Source: Granulicella sp.
Lineage (GTDB): Bacteria > Acidobacteriota > Terriglobia > Terriglobales > Acidobacteriaceae
DNA: 35,477 bases
Assembly (NCBI GenBank): GCA_027450185.1
Contig: DAIDKF010000024.1
Span: 1 to 35,477 of the forward strand
Direction: 5' to 3'
In this document: piece after piece, positions 25,180 through 32,553 of the stretch
Numbering within the stretch: the stretch's first letter is position 1
Layout of the letters: every line of letters starts with the position of its first letter
Notes under the pieces: model-generated
Told to the model about the DNA's origin: nothing
Database searches by the model: none
What the model saw: only the letters and a program-made list of their open reading frames with translations
Program-made: the position numbers and the translations under genes

Positions 25180-26013
25180 CTACATCGCCGCAGCAATAGC
25201 CGACGCCGGAAGCACGTCATTCATCGAACCCGATCGATAGCCCCGCGTATCTAGCGTCACATACAGGAAGCCGATGGGCAGCAGAGCCTCCGTCATCGCG
25301 TTCAGCATGGGAATCGTCAATGCCCGCTCCATCTCCTCCCGCGCAATCTCGATGCGTGCAAGCTCGCCGTGGTGGCGAACCCGCACCTGCACAAAGCCCA
25401 GCGCATGCAGCGCTTCTTCTGCCTGCTCCACCTGCGCAAGATTCTCCGCCGTCACAGGCCGCCCATATTCGATGCGAGATGAAAGACAGGCGCTGGCCGG
25501 CTTATCCGCAACCGAAAGACCGGCATCGCGTGCCAGCATGCGGATCTCGGCTTTACTCAGCTCAGCATCGACCAGTGGCGCAAGTGCTCCGTACAGCTCT
25601 GCAGCTCGCTGCCCTGGCCGAAACTCGCCGCGGTCATCCAGGTTCATGCCATACGCCAGATGCTTGAATCCCAGCCGCCGCCGAGCATCGTCCATCTGCG
25701 TAAACAACTCGCTCTTACAATGGAAGCAGCGCTGCGCATCGTTGCGAGCATACTCCGTTTGCTCCAACTCATGGGTCTGCAACACGTGCACCGGGATATG
25801 ATGTCGCTCCGCAAAGGCCAGAGCGCTCGCCAATTCTCTGCGCGGCAGCGACGACGAATCGGCGATCACTGCCAGCATATGCTCCCCAAGCGCCTGATGC
25901 GCTGCATACGCCAGAAACGCCGAGTCCGTCCCTCCCGAGTACGCTACCAGCACCGAGCCGAGTGATCTGAGTCTCTCCTGCAGCCGCTGTGCTTTATCCC
26001 TCGAATTCATCAT
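25180..26013 (-). CDS. larE: LarE, sulfur-insertase for nickel-pincer cofactor
   Basis: The 277-residue protein has the PP-loop ATP site VAYSGGTDSAFLAY (residues 23-36) and a second region with CFHCKSELF and ACLSSRIEYG. LarE adenylates the pyridinium dicarboxylate and puts sulfur on its carboxylates. Cysteines 96, 99 and 176 are all present. In L. plantarum LarE only Cys 176 is present and it donates its own sulfur, whereas homologues with three cysteines carry a [4Fe-4S] cluster and work catalytically. The CxxC plus Cys 176 pattern here points to the cluster type. GGAGAA stands just upstream of two adjacent ATG codons (26013 and 26010); either may be used. It is the first gene of the larE-larC-larB run. 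Confidence 0.94.
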   Translation of the reverse strand: MMNSRDKAQRLQERLRSLGSVLVAYSGGTDSAFLAYAAHQALGEHMLAVIADSSSLPRRELASALAFAERHHIPVHVLQTHELEQTEYARNDAQRCFHCKSELFTQMDDARRRLGFKHLAYGMNLDDRGEFRPGQRAAELYGALAPLVDAELSKAEIRMLARDAGLSVADKPASACLSSRIEYGRPVTAENLAQVEQAEEALHALGFVQVRVRHHGELARIEIAREEMERALTIPMLNAMTEALLPIGFLYVTLDTRGYRSGSMNDVLPASAIAAAM

Positions 26014-26161
26014 GCGTTCTCCGTCACCACAATCCCATTACTTGCCGCGGCCGCATCAGCCATCTCTTCCTTACGCCTTACAGAATTGTATGGCTCACGC
26101 CACTCGCTTCGCACACCCCTGCCTGCAAGCCAGCATCACTGCGCAGGTGGATAATGAAGCC

Positions 26162-26377
26162 ATGGGGCGAGTTCTGATCGGTGCAGGCTTCGTACTGATA
26201 GCGGCTGGCCTGTTCATGATAGGCCTGAAGCACATGGGCCTCGGCGTGGGTCGGCTCCCCGGCGACCTCGTGTGGCGCGGCAAACGCACAACGGTCTACC
26301 TGCCTCTGGGAACGTCCCTGCTCCTTAGCGTGTTGCTATCGCTGGTCTTATATCTGCTAAGCCGTATGCGACGATAG
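26162..26377 (+). CDS. DUF2905 small membrane protein
   Basis: The 71-residue protein has the DUF2905 pattern: MGRVLIGAGFVLIAAGLFM as the first helix, the loop LGVGRLPGDLVWRG with the conserved RLPGD, and YLPLGTSLLLSVLLSLVLYL as the second helix. Its function is unknown. The family is widespread in small membrane proteins of bacteria. The start ATG at 26162 has no strong ribosome site, but upstream in-frame sequence lacks the pattern. It diverges from larE across 148 bases and converges on the secreted hydrolase-like gene, with 32 bases between the stops. Confidence 0.85.
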   Translation: MGRVLIGAGFVLIAAGLFMIGLKHMGLGVGRLPGDLVWRGKRTTVYLPLGTSLLLSVLLSLVLYLLSRMRR

Positions 26378-26409
26378 AAGAATCTATCCAACGCAGTGCA
26401 TCTCCGTCA

Positions 26410-27462
26410 TCATCGCTGGCTGACCTCTGGAGAAGTAGCCGTAGCTACTGGATCTCGCGGTGTCGTTAGCGGCTTCCGTCCTGGTGCGCCCGCAGGATCT
26501 CGCTGCCCTGTATTCTCCTCATCGCCGATGTTAAAAACAGGCGTACCCTTCGGCAACTTCAAGCGGCCATCGGCCAGATAGGCGACCACAACTCCTCCAG
26601 TCAGCTCAGGCGCTAGGATCGTCAGAGGGATCAGGTACTTTTTGCTCTTGACCAGCGACTCCCCTATGCCATCCACAGCATGGCTGCGAGGGATGCTCCC
26701 CGCCACCTGAGGAATAGTGAAAGCGGTCATGTGGATCGCGGGATATTTCTGGCTGTACTTCACCAGCGACCGCGCCACTTGCTTGGGTGTCATCAAACCA
26801 AGATCGGCGATGAAGTTGCGATGGATAGCGTGCGGCATATATATATCCAGCACCACGCGCGAGAAGTCGGCACAGTTATGAAAGAGCAGATTGAAGTGCC
26901 CCACGTTCCTTCGGTCGTTGAAGATCGCAATGAATCGCTCGTCCTGTTCCGGCATGCTGTCTACCTGGAAGCCATGAATCGTCCGATCGTAGGATGAACC
27001 GACAAGTTGTATCCACTCCCCTTTCGGCGCTCTACCCCTGCGAGTGTTAGGCGCGAGATCGATGAGATGTTCTTTACGATACGCATTGCGTAACTCCTCA
27101 ACTCTTTCGCGATCTACTCTGCTTGGAATCTCACGCACATCATCGACGGCATAGAGATAGCCAACCAGCGGCATCGCGATCCAGTCATAGCCGTCGATCT
27201 TGTGATAGCGGCTGATGACGGCACCATATTCGCCGTCGTGGCAGGGCCGAAGCACGGTAGGGGAATCCGCGCAGACATGATTCAAATAGACGGCGGCATG
27301 TCCGGTGGGATTCATGGCGCCAAATTCGCCATAAGGCTCTTCCATCAGCAACGCCACTGCTGCATGCGCGCACGCAGCTAACGTACAGAGGCAGAACAGA
27401 GCCACCGCGCTTCGAAAAAATATTGTCCCGCGGATTCTGCGAACCTTCATCCGTTTGATCAT
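26410..27462 (-). CDS. Secreted or lipid-anchored protein, possible permuted-papain cysteine hydrolase
   Basis: The 350-residue protein has a basic start and a hydrophobic signal segment (about 13-35) with LAAC at 28-31, which could be a lipobox. The mature part has NPTGHAAVYLNHVC (His 55) and HFNLLFHNCADFSRVVLD (Cys 197). A 'GHaa.y' histidine followed later by 'NCadF' is the order seen in circularly permuted papain-like proteins (NlpC/P60-related and DUF4105-type). I infer a periplasmic cysteine hydrolase or transacylase acting on a lipid or peptide, without recognising the exact family. The C-terminal 40 residues are polar and probably disordered. Start ATG at 27462 lacks a ribosome site; Met 5 is an alternative. 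It is on its own between DUF2905 and a 425-base gap. Confidence 0.6.
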   Translation of the reverse strand: MIKRMKVRRIRGTIFFRSAVALFCLCTLAACAHAAVALLMEEPYGEFGAMNPTGHAAVYLNHVCADSPTVLRPCHDGEYGAVISRYHKIDGYDWIAMPLVGYLYAVDDVREIPSRVDRERVEELRNAYRKEHLIDLAPNTRRGRAPKGEWIQLVGSSYDRTIHGFQVDSMPEQDERFIAIFNDRRNVGHFNLLFHNCADFSRVVLDIYMPHAIHRNFIADLGLMTPKQVARSLVKYSQKYPAIHMTAFTIPQVAGSIPRSHAVDGIGESLVKSKKYLIPLTILAPELTGGVVVAYLADGRLKLPKGTPVFNIGDEENTGQRDPAGAPGRKPLTTPRDPVATATSPEVSQR

Positions 27463-27887
27463 CGTGAGTTGGATGCACTTCGCTCGTTTTTAACTTTCAG
27501 AAATATTAAACCATGCAAATAGCCTGATTCCCGTCGCACTTATCATGCATGAAGGGCTGAAGTAGCTAAGACGCTCCAATGGTGAGGTCTTGGCAAAGAT
27601 GCACGAGTGGCGCAGCCGGGTAACGCGAGGCAGCAGGGACCTCTGATTGAATACTTTGTGGCGGGAGCGGCTTATATTTGCCTATTGAGAGCCGGAATTC
27701 AAAACCGCCTTAGTCACACTTTCAGTGCAACAACAGCCGCAAATCAAAACAAATGAAGGTATTATTTTCCAGGAACCGTTCGGAAGGCTATCGCTTTCGG
27801 CGCGTCCTGACAGGCCGCGCCAGGAATATTCATCTACTGGAGGCGGACTCCAACCTGCAAAGCGGAGTCCGCCCCTGCCAGCATTAA
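27463..27887. other. Intergenic region with possible structured RNA elements
   Basis: No coding frame is convincing. Bases 27584-27643 are enclosed by GAGGTC and GACCTC. Bases 27660-27709 contain nested complementary pairs, GGCGG with CCGCC outside and CGGCT with AGCCG inside. A tRNA A-box-like string (GTGGCGCAGCCGGGTA, 27608-27622) is present without a matching T arm. The last part holds the likely terminator of gnd (27842-27873). Confidence 0.5.
27842..27873 (-). terminator. Hairpin downstream of gnd
   Basis: GGCGGACTCC and GGAGTCCGCC form a perfect ten-base-pair stem around a 12-base loop, 15 bases after the gnd stop. No T-run follows on the minus strand, so it may be a stability hairpin or a Rho-assisted terminator. 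Confidence 0.6.
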
Positions 27888-29348
27888 TTAAGCGTTATAG
27901 GTCGACGATGAGACGCGGCCTCCGCGGCCAGACCAGTTGGTATGGAAGAACTCACCACGCGGCTTGTCCGTACGCTCGTACGTGTGCGCTCCGAAGAAGT
28001 CACGCTGTGCCTGCAGCAGATTCGCTGGCAGACGCGCAGTCCGGAATCCATCGAAGAACGCCAGCGCGGTCGAGAACGCCGGCGTCGGCACACCAAGCTC
28101 GATCGCCTGCACGGCAGACTTCCGCCAGCTTGCCTGGTACTTGTTCAGCGCACCTGCGAAGAACTCGTCCAGCAGCAAATTGGAGAGATCCGGATTCTTG
28201 TCATACGCAGCCTTGATGTTGCCCAGGAAGATGCTCCGAATGATGCATCCACCGCGCCACATCAGCGCAATGCCGCCCATATTCAGCCGCCAGTTGTACT
28301 CCTCCTCCGCAGCCCGCAGCAGCATATAGCCCTGCGCATAGCTAACGATCTTGGAGCAGTACAGCGCTCTCCTCACCTGCTCGATAAACTCGTCGCGCTC
28401 AATTGACGTCTTCGCCTTCGCCGGTCCGTGCAGCACCGTCGAAGCCTGCACACGCTCATCCTTCAACGCCGACAGGCAACGCGCAAACACGCTCTCACCA
28501 ATCAGCGTCAGCGGCATCCCCAGATCGAGCGCAGACATAGCTGTCCACTTACCGGTCCCCTTCTGTCCTGCCGTGTCGAGGATCTTATCCAGAAGCGGCG
28601 TGCCGTCTTCATCCTTTTTGGCGAAGATCGTCGCCGAGATCTCGATCAGATAGCTGTCCAGTTCGCCCTTGTTCCACTCAGTAAACACCTCGGCGAACTC
28701 ATCAGCACTCAGTCCAAGTCCGTCCTTGAGTAGCTGATACGCCTCGCAGATCAACTGAATGTCGCCGTACTCAATGCCGTTGTGGACCATCTTCACGTAG
28801 TGACCCGCGCCATCTTCGCCCACCCAGTCGCAGCATGGCGTTCCATCTTCCACCTTGGCCGAAATCGCCTGGAAGATCGCCTTTACATGCGGCCACGCGG
28901 CCGGGTTTCCGCCCGGCATAATCGACGGACCGAAGCGCGCTCCCTCTTCACCACCGGAGACGCCGGCGCCAACAAACAGAATGCCCTTCTCCGCCAGGGC
29001 TTTCGTGCGGCGGTTCGAATCCGTAAACAGCGAATTTCCGCCGTCAATAATAATGTCGCCCTTGTCCAGGTAGGGCAGAATCTGTTCGATGTTCTGGTCC
29101 ACCACCTCGCCGGCCTTCACCATGATCATCACACGGCGAGGGCTCTTCAGCTTGCTGCACAGCTCTTCAATCGAGTGCGCACCCTCAATCTGCGTCCCAT
29201 TGGCTTCCTGATTCAGAAAGTCATCTACCTTCGACACGGTGCGGTTGTACACCGCTACCTTGTATCCATGGTCATTCATATTCAGAACAAGGTTCTGACC
29301 CATGACCGCCAACCCAATCAATCCAATGTCACAAGTTCCATTCGACAT
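27888..29348 (-). CDS. gnd: 6-phosphogluconate dehydrogenase, decarboxylating
   Basis: The 486-residue protein has the NADP-binding start IGLIGLAVMGQNLVLNM with YNRTVSKVD, the substrate motif VGAGVSGGEEGARFGPSIMPGG, the catalytic-lysine segment GHYVKMVHNGIEYGD and the C-terminal QAQRDFFGAHTYER. It oxidises 6-phosphogluconate to ribulose 5-phosphate and CO2 with NADP in the oxidative pentose phosphate pathway. The length fits the long bacterial form. I start it at the ATG at 29348, which has GGAGAA seven bases upstream; an ATG five codons earlier (29363) has no ribosome site. No other pentose-phosphate gene is adjacent; hypB lies 235 bases upstream on the same strand. Confidence 0.96.
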   Translation of the reverse strand: MSNGTCDIGLIGLAVMGQNLVLNMNDHGYKVAVYNRTVSKVDDFLNQEANGTQIEGAHSIEELCSKLKSPRRVMIMVKAGEVVDQNIEQILPYLDKGDIIIDGGNSLFTDSNRRTKALAEKGILFVGAGVSGGEEGARFGPSIMPGGNPAAWPHVKAIFQAISAKVEDGTPCCDWVGEDGAGHYVKMVHNGIEYGDIQLICEAYQLLKDGLGLSADEFAEVFTEWNKGELDSYLIEISATIFAKKDEDGTPLLDKILDTAGQKGTGKWTAMSALDLGMPLTLIGESVFARCLSALKDERVQASTVLHGPAKAKTSIERDEFIEQVRRALYCSKIVSYAQGYMLLRAAEEEYNWRLNMGGIALMWRGGCIIRSIFLGNIKAAYDKNPDLSNLLLDEFFAGALNKYQASWRKSAVQAIELGVPTPAFSTALAFFDGFRTARLPANLLQAQRDFFGAHTYERTDKPRGEFFHTNWSGRGGRVSSSTYNA

Positions 29349-29583
29349 AAAAACGTTCTCCATTTATAAGATCGTGGCTCAACACCCCGACCCGGTACTT
29401 CGTTGGTTGCCCTGTGAGACCCGCTCGACCATCGAGCGCTGTCTGAGCGGACAAGTTAAGTCAATTCGTACACAACCCCACTCTTTATCATAATCCGGTG
29501 CGGCGCAGACCGCGTGATGCGAAGCACGGCGCGATCCCATGCATCCACCCTTCACATCAAACCACGGCCATCAGCCTATCCGG

Positions 29584-30258
29584 CTAATCTGCGCTGTTGC
29601 GCGCGCGTCTCTCCTGCGAAAGACACTCTATCCACTCGCTCATGCCAGTGCCAGTCTTGGCCGACGTCGTCAACGTCTGCATCCCCGGACGCACCGCCTG
29701 AAGATTTCTCCGCGCAGCATCAAGATCGAACTCGCACGCCTCGGCCAGATCCATCTTCGTAATCACAGCGATATCCGCTGAATTAAAAATATTCGGATAC
29801 TTCAGCGGCTTATCCTCGCCCTCCGCCACCGACAGCAGCACCACCCGCACATCCTCTCCCAGGTCATAGCTCGAAGGACACACCAGGTTCCCCACATTCT
29901 CAATAAACAAATACTCAAACGAACGCAGATCCCAGTCCGCAAGATGGTCCGAGACCATCTGCGCCTCCAGGTGGCAGCGCCCATCTGTAGTGATCTGCTT
30001 CACCGGCACGCCCGCCTCCGCCAGCCGCTTTGCATCGTTGTCCGTGGCCAGGTCGCCAACCAGCGCTGCCGCCGTCTTGCCCGCTTCCCGCAGCATCCGC
30101 AGTGTCCGCTGCAGAAACGCCGTCTTGCCCGAACCTGGGCTCGACACCAGGTTCACCGTCAGCAATCCGCACGCATGCAATCTCTCGCGAAGCCTGCGCG
30201 CAATCTCATCATTCTTGTTCAGAATTCCTTTTCGTATCTCCAGCACTCGTGTTTCCAT
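29584..30258 (-). CDS. hypB: HypB, GTP-dependent nickel insertion protein
   Basis: The 224-residue protein has the P-loop SSPGSGKT (39-46), GDLATDNDAKRL, the metal site TTDGRCHLEAQMV with Cys 95 and His 96, FIENVGNLVCPSSYDLGED, and ITKMDL (guanine specificity). HypB dimerises with GTP and zinc/nickel at that site and passes nickel to hydrogenase (or urease) maturation partners such as HypA. The N-terminus lacks the CxxCGC motif and the histidine stretch found in some HypB proteins, so it has only the G-domain metal site. I chose the ATG at 30258: GGGAG stands six bases before it, whereas it touches the ATG at 30264. It overlaps hypA by 50 bases in another frame. Confidence 0.94.
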   Translation of the reverse strand: METRVLEIRKGILNKNDEIARRLRERLHACGLLTVNLVSSPGSGKTAFLQRTLRMLREAGKTAAALVGDLATDNDAKRLAEAGVPVKQITTDGRCHLEAQMVSDHLADWDLRSFEYLFIENVGNLVCPSSYDLGEDVRVVLLSVAEGEDKPLKYPNIFNSADIAVITKMDLAEACEFDLDAARRNLQAVRPGMQTLTTSAKTGTGMSEWIECLSQERRARNSAD

Positions 30259-30616
30259 GCTCATCTCCCGGTAAGTCAACCTCAATGTATTCCACGTCCA
30301 GTTCGCGTCCCTGCCGCAGGTCGCCGCTCGGCGTGTCGCATCGTGGACAGCAAAATAGTTGCACGCTCTCTAACTCCACTTCTATCCCGCACACCGCGCA
30401 GTACACCCGCGCCGGGAGTTCCGTCACCACCAGACTAGACCCCTCCAGCATCGTCCCCGCACAGGCAATCTCATAGCTAAACTCCAGCGCCCCGCGCACC
30501 ACGCCCGCTAGCGCCCCCAGCCGCACGTGCACCGACTTCACTCGCGTCGCACCAGCCTCCACCGCGCTTTGCGTCGCAATCTCCACCACACTGTACGCGA
30601 TAGAAAGCTCGTGCAT
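30209..30616 (-). CDS. hypA: HypA, nickel metallochaperone
   Basis: The 135-residue protein starts MHELSIAYSVVEIA; Met 1/His 2 bind nickel. A zinc site is formed by CAVC (73-76) and CPRC (90-93). The sequence then reaches ELDVEYIEVDL, where most HypA proteins end at 113-118 residues, and goes on for about 20 more residues (GDEHGNTSAGDTKRNSEQE) that overlap the start of hypB. HypA carries nickel to HypB and the hydrogenase large subunit. GGGGGAG lies six to seven bases before the ATG. It is transcribed first, then hypB. The divergent nikR gene starts 153 bases away, suggesting nickel control of the unit. Confidence 0.95.
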   Translation of the reverse strand: MHELSIAYSVVEIATQSAVEAGATRVKSVHVRLGALAGVVRGALEFSYEIACAGTMLEGSSLVVTELPARVYCAVCGIEVELESVQLFCCPRCDTPSGDLRQGRELDVEYIEVDLPGDEHGNTSAGDTKRNSEQE

Positions 30617-30722
30617 TGCTCACTCCCCCTAACACCCGAAGCACCTTCGACAGTTCGGCTTTTGTCCCTTCGGCACCCGATTCTCCGAGCGCTCCCATCT
30701 TACCGGCAACGTGCCGTGCGCC

Positions 30723-30752
30723 AATCGTACCCCTCCGAAACTCTGTACAATT
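30723..30752. promoter_or_regulatory. Candidate NikR operator overlapping the nikR promoter
   Basis: AATCGTAC (30723-30730) and GTACAATT (30745-30752) form an inverted repeat with seven of eight positions matching and a 14-base spacer. The right arm contains TACAAT, a good -10 box, with the nikR ATG 17 bases further on. NikR dimers-of-dimers bind split palindromes (GTATGA-N16-TCATAC in E. coli), so the geometry is similar but not identical. Confidence 0.45.
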
Positions 30753-30768
30753 TTGCGTGGAGAGACCC

Positions 30769-31224
30769 ATGCCCCAGCTCAGCAGGACCGGCGTTTCGCT
30801 CGACAAAGATCTCCTCAAAGAGTTTGACCGCCTGATTTCCCGGCGCGGCTACGAAAACCGTTCTGAAGCCATCCGCGATCTCATCCGCGAGGCCCTTCTC
30901 ACCGACAGCGTCTCCTCCAACAACCCCGTCGTCGGCACTCTCACTCTGGTTTACGACCACCACGTTCCCAACCTCTCCCAGAAGCTCACCGAAGCTCAAC
31001 ACTCTGCTGGCACCATGATTCTCGCCGCCACGCACGTTCACCTCGACCACAACTACTGTCTCGAGGTCATCATCATGAAGGGCCGCAGCGCGGCCCTCCA
31101 GGATCTCGCCCACCGCATGCTTGCCTTACGAGGAGTCGAACTGGGCAAGCTCGTCCTCACCACCTCTGGCAAGGACCTCAAGAGCAGCAAACACAAGCAC
31201 TCCCATCCGCATCCCCACGCATAA
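30769..31224 (+). CDS. nikR: NikR, nickel-responsive transcriptional regulator
   Basis: The 151-residue protein has an N-terminal ribbon-helix-helix domain (RTGVSLDKDLLKEFDRLISR, then NRSEAIRDLIREAL) and the C-terminal ACT-like nickel domain with the ligand set His 78 (EAQH), His 89 and His 91 (THVHLDH) and Cys 97 (NYCLEV), which match E. coli His 76, 87, 89 and Cys 95. With nickel bound it represses uptake genes such as nikABCDE. The protein ends in a histidine-rich tail (KHKHSHPHPHA), which is unusual for the family and may buffer metal. GGAG six bases before the ATG supports the start. It diverges from hypA across 152 bases, where a palindrome overlaps its likely promoter. Confidence 0.95.
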   Translation: MPQLSRTGVSLDKDLLKEFDRLISRRGYENRSEAIRDLIREALLTDSVSSNNPVVGTLTLVYDHHVPNLSQKLTEAQHSAGTMILAATHVHLDHNYCLEVIIMKGRSAALQDLAHRMLALRGVELGKLVLTTSGKDLKSSKHKHSHPHPHA

Positions 31225-31425
31225 CTCCCTCGCTGGCTGTTAAGCCGCAATAGGTTGTTGTCCATCTGACCACGAACGGAGCAGCGTCTCCGTCTTTCCT
31301 GCAAACAATCCGTGTGCCCACATCTCGCTGCTGAGATATGGATTCGCAGAACCTCCACAGAGCCCGCCATCCATCCCTCACCCGTGCATTTATAGTCATC
31401 CTTGTACCCGGGAGAGCAGCCACCC

Positions 31426-32553
31426 ATGCAGCGCAAGCGCATCCTCCTCGTGATCATCGCCGTGGTTCTTCTCCTCGCCGCGATCATCGCCTACGTCCTC
31501 ACCCACCGCACCACCCCGCTCGCCTACTCCGGCACTGTCGAAACCCGCGAGATCAACATCGGCTCCAAGATCGGCGGCCGCGTCACCGCCGTCTTCGTCG
31601 AGGAGGGCCAGCACGTCACCGCCAACGCACCGCTGGTCAACTTCGACGCCCCCGAACTCCAGGCCCAGCGTGACCAGGCCCACGCCACCGTCCTCCAGAA
31701 CCGCGCCGACTACGACCGCCTCCAGCGCGGCAACCGCCCCCAGGAGATCGCCGAAGCCGACGCCACCCTCCGCGAAAACAAGGCGCTCTACGACGAAGCC
31801 CTCAACGGCCCCCGTCCGCAGGACATCGCGCAGGCCCGTGCCGACTACGCCGCCGCCCAGGCCAACGCCATCGACGCTGCGGCTACATACGAACGTATGG
31901 TCCCGCTCGCCGCCAGGGACATCATCTCCAGGCAGCAGTTCGACTCCTACACCGCCCAGCGCAACAACACCGCCCAGCTCGCCAAGTCTGCGCAGGAGCA
32001 CCTCTCCCTGCTAAAAGCAGGAACCCGCGCCGAAGACATTCAGGCTGCCCGCCAGCGTTACCAGCAGGCTCTCGCCGCCGACCAGCTCGCCCACGCCGGC
32101 TTCCGCCGTCAGGACATCCTCTCCGGCAAAGGCCGCCTCACCCAATCCCTCGCCCGCGTCGCTGAACTCGACGCCAGCCTCCGCGAAGCCCACCTCGTCG
32201 CTCCCGCTGACGCCACCGTCGAAACCGTCAGCGTCCGCCCCGGCGACCTCGTCCCCGCCAACCAGATCGTGCTCACCCTCCTTGAGCCCTCCCAGCTCTG
32301 GGTCAAGGTCTACGTCCCCGAGACCGACCTCAGCCGCCTCAAGATCGGCCAGTCCGCCACGGTCACCGTCGATGCCCTCAACCGCACCTTCACCGGCTAC
32401 ATCCAGGAGATCGCCTCCGCCGCCGAGTTCCTCCCCCGCAACGTCCAGACCCGCGACGACCGCGAGCACGAAGTCTTCGGCGTCAAGGTCCACGTCGATA
32501 ACCCCAACGACATCCTCAAATCCGGCATGGCCGCCACGGTTACCCTGCAATGA
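31426..32553 (+). CDS. HlyD/YbhG-type membrane fusion protein of an ABC exporter
   Basis: The 375-residue protein has an N-terminal membrane anchor (about 5-26), a first lipoyl half (YSGTVETREINIGSKIGG, VEEGQHVTANAPLVNFD), two long helical hairpin segments with repeats like RGNRPQEIAEADATL, NGPRPQDIAQARADY and KAGTRAEDIQAARQRY, a second lipoyl half (LVAPADATVETVSVRPGD) and a beta-barrel end. Such proteins link an inner-membrane ABC exporter to the periplasm or to an outer channel. The ATG at 31426 has GGAGAG upstream at 31411-31416. It is the first gene of an operon whose ATPase and ABC-2 permease follow; an unrelated gene is inserted after it, starting within its stop codon (ATGA, 32550-32553). 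Confidence 0.9.
   Translation: MQRKRILLVIIAVVLLLAAIIAYVLTHRTTPLAYSGTVETREINIGSKIGGRVTAVFVEEGQHVTANAPLVNFDAPELQAQRDQAHATVLQNRADYDRLQRGNRPQEIAEADATLRENKALYDEALNGPRPQDIAQARADYAAAQANAIDAAATYERMVPLAARDIISRQQFDSYTAQRNNTAQLAKSAQEHLSLLKAGTRAEDIQAARQRYQQALAADQLAHAGFRRQDILSGKGRLTQSLARVAELDASLREAHLVAPADATVETVSVRPGDLVPANQIVLTLLEPSQLWVKVYVPETDLSRLKIGQSATVTVDALNRTFTGYIQEIASAAEFLPRNVQTRDDREHEVFGVKVHVDNPNDILKSGMAATVTLQ

Noticed and set aside
26085-26090. TACAAT on the minus strand upstream of larE, inside TACA-GAAT-TGTA
   Set aside because: It could be a -10 box and a small palindrome, but no acceptable -35 box is present and it does not match the nikR inverted repeat in spacing.
27608-27622. tRNA A-box-like string GTGGCGCAGCCGGGTA
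   Set aside because: No acceptor stem, no anticodon arm of normal size and no T arm with GGTTC follow within tRNA distance, so it is not a tRNA gene.
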